Source: Corythoichthys intestinalis
Lineage: Eukaryota > Chordata > Actinopteri > Syngnathiformes > Syngnathidae
Assembly: GCF_030265065.1 (NCBI RefSeq)
Contig: NC_080412.1
Span: 19,086,501-19,150,500 of the forward strand
Length of the DNA: 64,000 nucleotides
Direction of reading: 5' to 3'
Position 1 is the stretch's first letter; each line of letters starts with the position of its first letter. The notes beneath the pieces are model-generated. The model saw only the letters and a list, made by a program, of their open reading frames with translations. It made no database searches and was not told the DNA's origin. This document shows positions 12,393 through 26,800 of this stretch, one piece after another. A program made the translations under genes and the position numbers.

Positions 12393-13236
12393 CAGGGGCG
12401 TAGTTTTGGTCTCAACATTGTAGGAACGATATAACATCATCTATGAAATTCTGATGTGTGATTTAATTTCACAGCTTTTCTTTTCATGTCAGTTCATGTG
12501 TGTGTCCCCTGAAGTGGACCCATTTTTGGATAGCGCCCCGTTTTTGTTTTTTTTTTGTTTGGTTTTTTTGTTTTTTTGCACTCTGATGCCACTGCGTTGC
12601 ATCACCATAATGCACATAATGCAATCAATGATCCAAATGAGGGACAGCTAGCTTGACTTTGTTGGTCCTTGTGGAGGTTGGCCAGACCGCAGTAGTTTTT
12701 CAGGTTGGCTAGTTCACACAGTTCAATGTCATGCTAACTCTTGATGCAGGTTGGACTTTCAGTAGCAAAATTAGTGGGGTTTTCCCCCACTTCCACAACA
12801 TTGACGTCTTTTTACATTACTTACTCTTGCTGAACTTCTAATATCCCTCCTCTTCGCAAGGGGCGGCGGAGGGGACATGTTGTCAACATGAATCTGTCGG
12901 GGCTGTGTGTGTTGTGTGTGGCAGGTAGGGGTGGGGGTGGGGGGGTCAAATCATCAACCAATCAAACGTGCATTTGAGGGGAAAAAATAAACCGGCACAT
13001 TCACCAAGTGAAAAGGGATAAATGTAAGTCTGAACATAATGAAAATAATTCACTTAATAATGGTAGGGTCTATTCTATCCTTACAACATATGGGAAGACA
13101 ATCTGCATTTCTCATATAAGTGAACTCATAATATAATTCAAATAAGGTTGCCTAAAAGTTGGTGGGGACAATTTGAGCATCCTGAAAAGTTGGTAGTGTT
13201 ATGTCCCTACCGTCCCTATGCAAACCTACGCCCTTG
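12393..13236. mobile_element. hAT-like nonautonomous element
   Basis: Ends CAGGGGCGTAG and CTACGCCCTTG form an inverted repeat. Flanks GTGTAAAC (12385-12392) and GTGTGAAC (13237-13244) are an 8-bp duplication with one mismatch. The interior words TCTCAACATTG and GTTGGTAGTGTT recur in a second, end-degraded copy at about 24815-25780. No transposase is present. Confidence 0.7.
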
Positions 13237-13254
13237 GTGTGAACTATTCTTACT

Positions 13255-14794
13255 CAGAGGTGGGAAGTAACGCATTACATGTACTCCGTTACATTTACTT
13301 AAGTAACTTTTTGAGAAAAAATTACCTCTAAGAGTTTTACCAAGCCATACTTTTTAGTTTTACTTTAGATTTATGAAGAAAAAAACTAGGGCTGTCAAAA
13401 TTATCGCGTTAACAGGCGGTAATTATTTTTGTAAATTAATCACGTTAAAATATTTGACACAATTAACGCACATGCCCTGCTCAAACAGATTAAAATGACA
13501 GCACAGTGTCTTGTCCACTTGTTACTTGTGTTTTTTTGGTGTTTTGTCGCCCTCTGCTGGCGCTTGGGTGCAATTGATTTTATGGGTTTCAGCACATGAG
13601 CATTGTGTGATTATTGACATCAACAATGGCGAGCTACCAGTTTATTTTTTGATTGAAAATTTTACAAATTTTATTAAAACGAAAACATTGAGAGGGGTTT
13701 TAATATAAAATTTCTATAACTTGTACTAACATTTATCTTTTAAGAACTACAAGTCTTTCTATCCATGGATCGCTTTAACAGAATGTTAATGCCATCTTGT
13801 TGATTTATTGTTATAATAAACAAATACAGTACTTATGTACAGTATGTTGAATGTATGTATCCGTCTTGTGTCTTAGCTTTCCATTCCAACAATAATTTAC
13901 AGAAAAATATGACATATTTTATATATGGTTTGAATTGCGATTAATTACGATTGATTTTTAAGCTGTGATTAACTCGATTAAAAATTTTAACCGTTTGACA
14001 GCCCTAAAAAAAATGACACATTTTTCCTCTTTATTCTACATATTAGATTTCTTTTTTTTTGCTAGCGATGCTATTGCCAAGAGTAGCGCTACTAATTTCA
14101 GTAATGAGACGTCGCGACAATAATCACATGACTCCATTACACCAATCGGCGCAAGCTTGCCGTTCTATGATCACTCAAGCCTGTTTAATCACGCTTTCAA
14201 GTACCGTAACAAATGAAGTATCTTACATAGAGCGCTGTCCTCAACCTGAACCGACAGCACGGATTTAAAACACTCGCCAAGTTTTTATGTGGCACCGATT
14301 GACCACGGAAAAATTGAGATATGATCCTTTTAATTTCATAATAGTAACTATACAGGAACTACAGTATTCACTATTCAAACTAGGAACTATTTTCTCCACT
14401 AGAGGGCAGGGCACTCGTGCTCTTTGGAAGAATAATGCTTTGTTATTGTTTTTTTTTTCTCTTTCTTTAATGATTAAAAAAAATATATATATATATTTGT
14501 TTGGCTTAATGTGGTCATGTAATGGGTTATTGTACAGTATCATTATAACAACAGTTCATATAGATAAGTTTGTGCTGAGACAAAAACAATATCATTGTTT
14601 GAAAAAAAAAATCTAACAAAAATAAGCAGTTACTCAAACGTTACTCATTACCTGAGTATTCTTTTCACTGGATACTTTTTTACTTGTACTTGAGTACATT
14701 TTTGGATGACTACGTTTACTCTTGAGTAATATTATTTTAAAGTAACGCTACTCTTTTACTTCAGTAAAATTTTGGGCTACTATACCCACCTCTA
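13255..14794. mobile_element. hAT-like element of the AGAGGTGGG family, with a nested element
   Basis: This is a second copy of the family at 420-3348. The left end is CAGAGGTGGGAAGTAAC and the right end CTACTATACCCACCTCTA. The flanks TTCTTACT (13247-13254) and TTCTTAAC (14795-14802) are an imperfect 8-bp duplication. Nested inside is the 13387-14006 element. It has no transposase. This copy is useful because its centre shows the sequence before the insertions seen in the other two copies. Confidence 0.7.
13387..14006. mobile_element. Nonautonomous element with GGGCTGTCAAA inverted ends
   Basis: The left end TAGGGCTGTCAAAATTA and the right end TTTGACAGCCCTA are inverted repeats. They are followed inside by CGATTAA-type words on both sides. 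It sits inside the 13255-14794 element in an A-rich site, so its target duplication is ambiguous. A related copy missing its left end lies at 44966-47121. No coding capacity was seen. Confidence 0.65.
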
Positions 14795-14802
14795 TTCTTA
14801 AC

Positions 14803-16250
14803 TCTAAAAGGAAAATGTAATTTTTAAAAAAAAAATTTACCACTATGACTGCTGATCTTTCAGTGCCATTGACGGCGCAGTACGTCCAGTCCATTTTGAC
14901 TGACAGGGTCGAATGGAGCTATAAAGGGTTAATAATTCCAAATTTTGAACTAAATGGTGAGTATGTGCAGTGTTCGAGTATCCCGTCAGAACTAATCGAT
15001 GGATTTGCTCAGTGATTATCAATGTGGTCAACACTGCCCCCGTACGGACAATGATGAGATGGCACAATTATTACAAAACAGGCGTGAGCTGCTCATGTCA
15101 GTACTCTGGGTATAAAAGTATAGTCCCATCAAATGCTAGATTTCTTTCTAAACTGGAAAAACAGTGGTTTGTAGACTTTTGATATTACTTCTACACAATT
15201 ATATGAAATTATAGTAGGTTAATCACCCTAAAAATCTGCACTAAAATAAATGAAATAGAGCAGAGACATTTTTTAATAGTGTATGTATTTAAATCAAACA
15301 CAATTTAAATAGATTTAGATTAGGTGCACATACATATCCGAAAAAATAGTGGTACATGGTACCAAAACTCCTTCTTGGTTCTTTTACACACCTCGGAAAG
15401 GCTCAAAAGAAAATGGAAAAACTGGTTAATTCAATGAGCATATTTCCAGTTGTTTCTGAGATGCATACCAAAAACTAACAAAACAAAACAAAAAACACAC
15501 GAAAAACAGCGTCCACCATTTAAAAAAAGTACTAACAATCATATATGGGCTGAACAAGTCTACATTATACATACTGTATGTATAGATATACTGTATACAC
15601 CTTTAAAACACATTTTTCCATCTCAACTGGAGCATTTTAATTCAGTAAGGAGTTCTTTTATTCCACGCTCTGTAAAGGTGCCAAGAGGTCTAACACAAGA
15701 GGTATCAGCTCTTCCTTTATCTCATTGTCATTTGCAGATGCTCTACAAATAAATGCCCATCATAGCCAGGACATTTCACACAATATATCATAGAACAGGT
15801 AGGCTAAAAGGAGCGTGTGCATATGTTAAAAGGGGCTAATGCACCAAATAGTTGATTTGGCTATTTTGGGAGCGAGAACATCTTCTAAAAAGAGGAATGG
15901 TCCTTTAAAAAAAGAAGAAACAAGGCATGGGGAGAAGTGCCGCGAGCAAACGAGCGCAATTCAGTCTATGTGACATCCCCCAGAGGTCCGAGATGAGACA
16001 ACACAATTAGAGTCAGCAACATTTCGCTTTGTAGTCTTGACCGACATACTTTGTCTTTGTGCAAGGTTGCTTTAAGAACCACACGACATTTAGGAGACTT
16101 CCTGTCATGTGATGAAAGGGCTTGGCTTCACTTCAGCTGAACAAGATACGCCTTCATAGTCATGTGGAGTTGGAACAATGAGGTACAGTACTTTTAGTTT
16201 GTTGCAGGGTGACCCATTTATAGAGTCAACAGGGGAGAGTCATCTCAGGG
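14803..16250. other. akap10 3' untranslated region and flank
   Basis: This lies downstream of the akap10 stop codon (minus strand). On the minus strand an AATAAA-type signal is visible at about 15655-15661, some 600 bases beyond the stop, so the 3' untranslated region may end near there. A palindromic repeat fragment is at about 14862-14925. No other gene was recognised. Confidence 0.4.
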
Positions 16251-17737
16251 TCATAACTGCAATGAGACAAACCCCATGACGTAAAATTAAATAAATAAAT
16301 ATTAACTTCTGCAACTGTAATGAAACATGATTTAGATTTTTAGGGGGTTATTTTTACCTTCGTAGACTTTCCAGGACTGTCGTGGTTTGACTGCACAACA
16401 TCGTTGACAATCATTTTAGCAATCTGCCAGGCCATTTCCTCCTGAGCCTTCAATTAAGAATTATAGAACATTTACTTTCGTTATATCTGATTCTGATATT
16501 CTGCTGCGTCACTAAATTCCTTTGTTGAGGGCATGTTAAGGACATCTTGTGGTCTCACCTCATTCGAGTTGCCTTGGACCCATTTCTTCATGGCCTGAGA
16601 AAACATGGAGCCTAAAAATCAAAAGAGAAGGCTTAAACTTCTTTCTGTTATAACTGATAATCTGTTTATTATTCGTGAAAAGCTTTAAGAGTACGTCATA
16701 CCTTTAGATTTCTTAACATCTGGTTCTGGTTCTGCCTCCCTGATAAACTGGCCCAACTCATTCACCCTCCCAAAAGTCATCCGTCTGAAGAGAAGGGAAA
16801 AAATTGGTTAATTATTTAAATGTCTGTTCTAAAGCTGGAACTGATTTACTTCTTCAGCATGACACCAAACCAGAAGAATGTTTTGTCAAGAACTGAATCC
16901 AATTGGCAATATATTGGATAACCTGCAGAATGGTAAAATATTGACATGTCTCCTAACTATAAAGAATCAATAATTTAATTGAAAGAAAATAAATAAACTA
17001 AGTTTTTTTAAACAGTCATCTCAGTTAGAGATGCACGATAATTATCGGTCCGATAATAGGAATTATGACGTCATCCCAATAAATCCGATAACAATATATA
17101 TTATCGGGCCAAATAATAATATTTTTGGAACAGTGTCGGATTGGGATGTGTGCGTTTGTTTCAACTCCTGTTTTGCCAATATGCAAAGTTTTGTTACTGT
17201 TTTAGAGGCCGTATTTTTCCTTCACTAAGTTAGAAACCTTACTATGCCAATTAGCAAATGTTTGCATTTTACAGTGTTATGTTTGCAAGTTCTTGAGAGG
17301 TTTTTTGGTTATTGATAGGCTTGCTGTTCTATAATTTCCATGTTAAGAAAGTTGTTTCATGGACCAAGACGACAAAAGTCTCCTCTCCTGTTTACCAAAT
17401 GTTTTATCTGCTGACAAAGCACAATACCCGTTGGGTTTATGTTTGTTTTAGATCTGTGCTCATTGTTCAGGGGAACACATCGTCAATAATATTGACTGAT
17501 TGATTGTGATTAACTCAAATTATTTTTGAAAAAATAATATGGGCACTTTATTTGAACTCAAAACTCTTCTTGTCTTTGTTTTGGTTATTATAATAATGTT
17601 CATGTCATCATGAAATTCTGGTTCGGTCAAAGGCAAGTCTATGCTGAATCAACCATTAGTATTTTTTACCTACAGTATTTTTGACTCAGGTAAATATACA
17701 TTGAAAAATTATATATATATACATATATATGTGTGTA

Positions 17738-17807
<70 letters not shown>

Positions 17808-20800
17808 TATATATATATATATATAATCGGTTATCGTATCGGTCTTGAGGAGCAGGAAGTTATCGATATCGGTTTCAAAAAATTTATGTCGTGCACCCCT
17901 AATCTCAGTTCATGTTTAGTGTCAATCAATGAATTACAAAAGTGCTGCTGGGAAACTTAATGAGTTCTTGGAAATATATTGTTAAGACTCATGGATCAAT
18001 TGGAAAAACCTTTTGTGTCTTTTCCCAAACAAGTTATGCAAAAAGCATTGAAACACTGAACAGTCAAAAATTCAAAAGTTTCAATAAAGTCAAATGCAAT
18101 TCATGTGTAAAAGGTTAGAGAGAATTAAATTAATCCTAAATTTCATCCTAACTTTGTGAGTGGTGTATTTCTTCTTGAGGATTCATGGGGCTTAAATAGC
18201 AAAATAGTGACATTGGAAAAGCTTACGGGGAAAAAAAATGTCACAGTGAAAAGGAAGGACATTAACTCATTGACTGCCATTGACTGCGATCGACATACAA
18301 TCCATTTGAACCAGGAGGGATGGATCACTCCCAGTTCAAATGGATTGGAAGTCTACTCGAGACAAATCCTGTAAATGCACAGCAAAAAGATGATTGAACA
18401 CCACATGATTGGACATCATTCATAGTCAATGGCACTGAAAGAGTTATAAAAAAAACAAAAAAAGAGCCTAAAACAGTATATTCAAACTAACAGACTCACC
18501 CAGCATATGGCCTCTGGTACAAAGATTCGGGGTCCAGACTGGCGACGTCCACCGTTATGGCCTCGTCGAAGTTTTTCAAGATCTTGATCGCTGCCTTTTT
18601 GGTAGCAGACTGCCATGCAGATAACCATGTTAAGAACACCGTACATCAGTGCTTTACAAAGCAACATTTGGTTATTGCCCTTTGACATCAACTCATGGGC
18701 TGAAATCAACGGAATAGACGTCCAATCCAATTGGACTGGGAGGCCTGTCAATGGATTGGGTGTCTAATGCTGTAAATGGCACTGAAACAATCATTGGCAG
18801 GAAATGAGTTAATGACAGATTAATCTGTCGAATAATTTTATGATGAATAGATGAATTTGATAGATTACCGGTAATCTGTTGACTAATTTTGCAGTTTGTC
18901 TTTTTAGACTGCAAACATTGACAGTCCAAATGGATTGGGTGCCTATCACAGTCATTGGCACTGGAACATGATCATTGGCAGTGAATGAGTTAATGACATA
19001 TTATTCTCTTATATAATTCTATGATTACTAGATGAATTTGACTAATTTTGCGATTAATCTATTTTTTGCAATTAATCTATGAATTCATGTTGCCAGTCAA
19101 AATGGATTAGCTGTCTATCGCTATAAACAGCACTGAAACATGATCTTTGGCAGTGAATTAGTTAACAAAAAATGGACAATTTGTAAATGTCATCCAGCAC
19201 CCCCCACTTGCAGCGTGCCTCCAGGACATGAGAGAAGGTCAGGGTCACCTGTGAGAGAGAAGCTTCACTGGCACTTGAACTTGAACGCTCGTTCTCTGCT
19301 GACGTGCCTTGACCCGGAGTGTTGACATTCACAAACTCGTCCGCTCGTACCGAATTGAGGAGGTCACTCAGATATTTGTAGTAAAGGTTACTAGACAGGA
19401 AGCCTGGCATATAGACCTGAACACATGCACAACAAGGAGCTAATATAAAGGAGGATACTTAATGAAAATGTGGCAACCTTCTTCCCTACCTTCTCCATGG
19501 TGGTCCACGCTTGTCTAAGTGGAGTGGTGAAACACTCTGGTAGAGGCCCCCCTTCACGGCAGATGTTCGACTCAATCTCCATGCGTACCGAATCACCAAA
19601 TCCCAAAGGGTTTGTAGCTTGGAGTGAGAAATACCTACGAAATTTTAAAAATCATTATAAAAATATAGAGGACTTTTTGTGTTGTTGTTAGATGAAAGTT
19701 CTTCAATAAAGCAATTATCATCCTACAGCCCTTACAGGGTCTCTGCAGGTTTCAACAAGCCAAATTTAAGACTTTTTAAGACCATAATGAATAAAATTTA
19801 AGACCCATTCGCAGGAGTCCTGTCACCCCAGGAGGAAGCCACTTCTGAAGACGGTACACAAGAAAGCCCGCAAATAGTTTGCTGAAGACATGTCAACAAA
19901 GCACATGGATTACTGGAACCATGTCCTATGGTCTGATGAGACGGTCTTTCTTGTGTCCTGTCTTCAGAAGAGGCTTCCTCCTGGGGTGACAGCCACACAC
20001 ACCAATTTGATGTAGAGTACGGCGTATGGTCTGAGCACTAACAGGCTGACACCCCACCTCTTCAATCTCTGCAGCAATGCTGACAGCACTCCTGTAACGG
20101 GTCACATGACATTTTGGGAGGGAAAATGACAAGCAGTACTCAATTTGTACATTTAGGGATGTACGTGGTTTCTAAGGGGTGTACTCACTTTTGTTGCCTT
20201 GGGTTTAGATATTAATGGCTATATTTTTAGTTATTTTGAGGGGAAAATAAATTAACTATTATATAATCCGCACAGTCTACTTTTCATTGTGTCAAAGTGT
20301 CATTTTGTCAGTGTTGTCCCATGAAAAGATATACTTAAATACTGCAAGGGTGTACTCACTTTTGTGATACACTGTAACTACTAAGGGTGTAACGGTACAC
20401 GTATTTGTATTGAACCGTTTCGGTACGTGGTGCTCGGTTCAAAACGGTGGATTACCGAACGAGTTTCTGACGTAATGTAACTAAGCTTGAGAACGATAAA
20501 CCGATACGACCGGATATCCGGTTTTACAGGTGAGAGATACAGCTGTATCGATAGTAAAGTTACCATTCGACAGTAATTACACATGAAATATTCAATGAAC
20601 CGATAGTAGAGATAGAATTCGACTATCGCGAGCACAAGAATCGGCGTCTAATGCCTAGTTCAATGCATTGCTTAATGGGATAATAATTTAGCTTTTACTT
20701 CACATGCTGCGCTTGTGTCATTCACCACACAGCGCACTTAGATTGAGCCCACACGCATGATATAATATGGACAAGCACAACTCACGATCGTGGTTGCCTC

Positions 20801-23800
20801 AGAAGAACCGCTACTAGTCGCCGTCATTTTCCGATCGTCACGGGTGTGTCATAACAACGCGACAGCAAACAAAACCACTGTAACGCACGCTCCGTAGCGT
20901 TTTCTTCACAGCCCAAAACGAAACTAGTAGTGGCAACGAAGCAACATGCTAAAACAATGGACAGTTTGAGCACCGACGCCAGCGACGTGCAGCGATTGAT
21001 TTTCAACCCACCCAGGAAAACAAAAGTCGGACTTTGAAGTGAGGAAGGTAGCCAGATCTGTTCGCGTGGGACAGATGTAGTGTGAAGTGTGGATCAGTAC
21101 AGCGATAATAACCCACTACAATGGTGGAAAGGGCAGCACGACCCTCTGGAGATTTTTTTTTCCCACGAAACGCAGTCTTCTTAAACTTGAACATGTGGAT
21201 TAGTTGATCTTCCTCAAGAAAAAATCTGCCCTTCAAAAAAGATATGGACAGTGATGAGGAGTAAAAAAATGTGGAAACACCGGCATAAGTGAAAGACTGC
21301 TGTGTATAAGGTTAAAGTAATGATTATTAACCTGTCTGTCTAAAATGCCATATTTTTATTCCCCCAATTATACCAGTGGTAAAGCATAATTTATTATTTA
21401 TTTATGATAACATTGCAGGTTTAATTCTTTTTTTCTAGAGCTGCTGCATATAATTAATATTTTTTGTTTGTAAGATGTTTACGTTCAAAATTTGCACTTA
21501 AATTACTTACCTCTTGTGTTCAAAACAGGAGGAAATACAGTAATTGAATTACTGCACTTTATTGTTGTCTGTCACTGGAGTTTTATTATCAATCCCATCC
21601 AACAAAATGACAGTCATATAGTAACCTTTATTTTTTTTTTCATAAAAAAAATAAAACATAAATTGGTATGAAATTTTGTTGTTTAATTTTGCTACTAGAA
21701 AAGTGGTCTTTTTTATATGTTTAAAATACTGTACGAACACACACAACAAATGTTTACTATCGTATCGTTTTCACTCTGTATCGAACCGTATCGTTCTTAA
21801 ACTGTATCGAATCGTATCGAATCGCTCGGCCATAAAAATGTATCGTTTTTTAATCGAATCGTAACCTGTGTATCTAGATACATATCGAATCGGCTTCATG
21901 CCAGAGATTCCCAACCCTAAATGTAACCCTTACTTTTCAAGGCTGTGAGTCGATCGGGTAAGTTTCTTTGTGTAGATTATATTTACTCCGTCTTCTCTAC
22001 TATAATGAAGACCAACACGGTAGGACAGTATAACCCAGAAACATCAACGGCGCAACAACGTGGCCACCGCGAGAATGCAGTGAAACGCGGGCGTTAAAGT
22101 CAATCAGCCAATGCACACCAGTTGCAGTGCGGCCGCGTGTTAGACGCGTCCCAGAAGCGGCTCAACACGACGCACACGAAAAGAAGGCAGAGTTTATTAT
22201 TTGACGCGAGACGTGAGCCTCCTGCGTCAATACTACTACTGGTAGCTAAGATCGGGTAGACTGGAAGTCACTTGTGTAAAAATACGGTGGATCCGATCGA
22301 TTTTCCAACTAATATGCCATCATAACCCACTTTTTGAGTCCATCAGATCTCTTGAGTGGTAGATCGGGGCACAGTTCCTACCACAACAAAACAAGTAGGA
22401 TATTCACATAGGACCTAAAGTTATACAACATAAAATATACAATATAAATGAATACTACATCACATTTGTAAAATATAAACACATAATAAATAAATAATAG
22501 CCCATTTAAATAAAATAAATTGAAATGAGCTAAAACACCTGTAATTAAATAATAAGAATTATACACAGATCCTGCTTACACAATTAAATTTATTAATTTA
22601 TGTGTGGCGCTTTAAGAAAATCCACCAATAAAGCTTTTGAAAACCGTTGATAAGAAAAAAAAAAAGATTCATTGAGGCATTTCATTTGTAAAATACATGT
22701 TAAAATCTTTGTCATTGGGATTGCTTTTCTCTTTATCACAGGACTTCTTTTTTCTTCTTTCTTTCAGAAAGAAAGCTGACATATACGCGAGGTCTGAAAG
22801 GCAAATTGTTGTTGGATTATCTTTAAATACCCGCTACTTTTTGAGCAGAATTCTAGCTTTGTATAGGCTAATGTTCCTATTGTTGAAAGCACAAAGGTGT
22901 CTAATAAACAACTAGCACATTTATATTTTGCATTTTGTTTTCCTACTGTACCAAAAATGAACCGACCCGTGACCTTAAAACCGAGGTACGTACCGAACTG
23001 AGATTTTTGTGTATCGTTACACCCCTAAAACTACTGCAAATCGGTTAGGTTTTCTCCGCTATGACTATGCTAACAAAGCTGTCAACACAACAACTGCGTG
23101 CGCACAGCAAAACCTGCTTGTGTTTGACCAGTCAGCACAGGTAGTTCCATTATGTAGTTATGTTATAGCGTCCTCAAAAATTGATCAATAGATTTTTAAG
23201 ACCTTTCCAAATTGTATTTAATACCATTTAGGAGAATTTTAGACATTTTAAGGCCTTAAAATTAAATTACTGGATTTTTTACTTTTTAGACCCTGCGGAT
23301 ACCCTGCTTAAGATGGCTGGTAATTCCCATGGATAATCTAAAAATACAACTCAAATTTTAGCAAACATATGTTTCTATAATATCATTGCGCATTTAGCGC
23401 TACACCTACTTGTCGTAAAGGATCATGGCGTCATTTTGGGCTTCCTGGCCATCATACTGGCCCTTCTTGGCTGCCAGCTGGTTTTGAAAGTTGTCAGCCG
23501 CTAGCCAGAACTGCAGTACATTCATGGCCTCTTCCTTTTCCATGTACTTCAAAGTTAAAGGGGAAAAACAGAATATATTGTTGAAGCTATGCTTGGTTTC
23601 CTTTAGAACACCCTTGTTTCATAACTAACAATGAATGTTTGTATATGCAGCGCTGACCTTTGTATCATTTAACTCATTCACTGCCAGCCCAGGTCAAAGA
23701 GAATGCAAAATCTATTGGTAAAAATAAATTGACCATCTATTGCAGTCAATGGCAGCCAGAGTTAAAGATCCAAGCATACTTCCAAATACAGTTATGCACA

Positions 23801-26800
23801 GTTCTCCTAAAAAGTATGCTCATAATAAGTAATGTAATTTCATAATAATAAAATGTCTCTACACATGCTGCAGACGTGGTTTAAATACAGCATTTATTAT
23901 GTCACCACTGGACTCACCAGCAGTTTGTCAGTTTGGTTTGCTTTGTAAAAAAAAAAAAAAAAAAAAATACAACCAGACCAGGAAGTGATGAAATGCACTG
24001 TGCAAGAGCAGTTGTTTTTATAAAGATGAATCAGTAAAACAAGAAATTCCAAGTGTGCTGAGTACACAGAGATTTTGGGAGTATGTAAAAGTATCTTAGA
24101 AACAATTGTGTATTGTTCTATTTTATAGCTAGGCATGTTTTGGTCATGTTTGGGCCGACTCACCTCCGAGAAGTAAAACAGAGCCGACTCACAGAACAAG
24201 ATGTCAGCCAGGAACACCGAGCCACTCGTCAAAACTTCAATCTGGTATTTACAGAAATGATGACTCCGCAGGAATTCGATGAAGTACCTAGGAATACATT
24301 TAAGTAACAGTTTAATCTAGAATCATATGCCAAACGATAACCGAGGCTGTGTGACTATTAACTCCAGCAGAATCTTACTGTTGCTCTAAGATGGTGAAGA
24401 TGACTGACTGTGCGATGACAAAGCAATTTGGGTCCACCATGCCATCTTCTCCACAAATCTTAGCTAATCACAAAAGGACAGGAACGGAGTAAAAAGCTAT
24501 CTTTACTACTCAGTACATATAAAAAACAAAGAATCCTTAAATAGGCTATCTTATGTGTCTATCTTACCAACTATATCATTTCGGATCTGTTCCGTGATGG
24601 GAATGGGCCTCATGGCATCCGGAGAGACGTATTTGGTAAAGATGGTAACTGCATCTTTTTCGAGACCTAAAACAAGACACCTTAAGATTAAAATGGCCAT
24701 AAATTAACTAACTAGCTACTACTACTATCTAGCTGGGAGCGCTAAGACAAATATTTGATCTGATTCGGCATGCCACATTATTTTGAATGACCCGCGAAAG
24801 CAAGAACGAAGGTTGGGCCTCAACATTGGTAGGGACAATATAACTGTGTAACCTGCATGTACACTTTTTGCACATTAATAAGCACAAACCAATTAGATGA
24901 ATGGGCGTCAGGGCTACATTTCTGAGGAATATGAACCTAATTAATTGATAGGCTTAATGATCAATGCAAAATAAATTGTACTGTATGAGTATTGACTAAC
25001 TTTCATACATATTGGTTCAGGTGATACACCATTCATTTCAAACTTTTGTTTTCAAAAACTACAAAAACATTTTGAAAACTTCCAGAATAAATTTCGGGAT
25101 TTTATTAGCAAATTTAAATAGCAATATTTGAACATAACTCAAATTACATTAACATTCACAATAAATACAAATGTGTTAATAATCTTTTAACTATTCAGGA
25201 ATGCAAAAAATAAACATTTGTCTTAAAACCACTCAACATTGTCTTTCTAAATAAATAAATTAAATATGACTGATAAAAATGGAGCCTTCCTTCCGGTAAA
25301 ACACTACTACTTTTGTCCACAAACGCAGCAAAACTCAACCAAAAATGAAAGCTCCTTTGGGCTGCACTAAGACCACATAATTAAAATGAAAATGAAGTTT
25401 GAGGAGAAGTGGGTGAACCTCGGTTCACTACATTTCTCACAGTTTAATTAATGCTAACAGTAGAAAAAACTTACAGGAGGACACTTCTCTCTAAGCTGCT
25501 TCCTTTTTAAATTTTGCAGGTTAACAAATTCACAGTTTAATGTTTTAATGTTTGAGTTTTATGCCAACGCTGATGCAGGTCGGATTTTCAGTTGCAAAAT
25601 TAGTGGTGTGTTCCCCAACTCCATAACTTTGACGTCTTTTTACATTACTTACAGTGGCTGCTGCTGCTGCTGTTGCCGGCATGCATTTCTGTCAGGGCTG
25701 TGGGGGTGTGCGTGTGGGTGTGTTGGGGAAAAGTTGGTAGTGTTCTGTCTCTACCGTCCCTATGCAAGCCTATGCCCATGCGCAAATGTAGATCATGTGC
25801 ATTGACTTCACATGTGGTGGTAATTAGTAAATGTTATATTAAAACATCCATTGACGCGATAAATGTCATATCTTTTTTTACTGGGAGGGTTCGCTCGCCC
25901 TCGCCAAGTTTATTGGATGTTTGTCGCAGTCATTGGCAGCCGTAGAGTACAAAATCTCTAACCAGCTTTCTAAAACTTCATTGGTGGATGATTTTGTTAT
26001 ATTGAATCTATTCTACAATTAGGAGCTAAACTGTCTTACTTTTCATGAGGTTTTCAGAGAGTTCTCTCATGGTGTTGTTTGGCTGCGCTTTAGAAGGTGT
26101 CCCCGTCCTGGACGAGGTCTGCCGGCTAGGTGTTTCGGCCAGAGGCGTGCCGGGTCTCAGGCCCGCTTCTGTGTTCAAGGTGTCCAATTGCACATGCTGT
26201 GCTACAACTCCTGTACTGTTCCAATCCAGGGCGAGCGAATTGTGTAGGGGGAGCTCCCGGACCTCGGAGCCATCAATGGAGCCTGTGACAGGTTCAGCCA
26301 AGGAGCTGTGTTTGACAGAGTTGAGGCTGTGCGCTCGGATCCGTGACCAGCTAGTGGATCGGAAATTTTCGGCCTCCAGCCAGAAGCGAATCAGGTGGTC
26401 GGCACTCTGACGCTCCATAAAACGCATGTAATGTGGGATCGCCACATTGTCCCGAAGCACTTGGTCCACTGTTTTGGAGAGCCGGGAGCGGGTCTCTTGT
26501 GGCTGATAGTTCACGCTGGAATGACCTGCCATGCACACAAAAAAAATGATTTAAAAAAAACAAAAACAAAACATAAATAAGTGGAAGGCATCTCAATACA
26601 TTTAAATACAATGGAAAGGGTGCTGTTACATTACAGTATTATATAAATTCAAATTCATTCGTAAGTTCAAAAGTCAAGATATGACTAAGGAAAACCAAAA
26701 TAAATACTAATCAAATTACTAAAATACTTTGTAATGATGTGAGGAAAGAACTTTTCGATAATCTTTTCCAAAAAGTTATTTTGTCTAAAACAATTACAAA

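Larger units (their letters stand above)
19735..23309. mobile_element. Composite repeat block filling akap10 intron 8
   Basis: The outer ends CAGGGTCTCTGCAGG and CCCTGCGGATACCCTG are inverted. They are followed inside by AAGACTTTTTAAGAC and its counterpart at about 23185-23290. A CTTA occurs at both borders but the target duplication is not clear. Inside lie a rearranged Tc1 piece (19800-20374) and a hAT-like element (20383-23027). Exons 19490-19634 and 23410-23546 of akap10 bracket the block. Superfamily of the outer element is unknown. Confidence 0.5.

Noticed and set aside
17641-17960. Tyr/Ile-rich reading frames
   Set aside because: They are produced by the (TA)n microsatellite.
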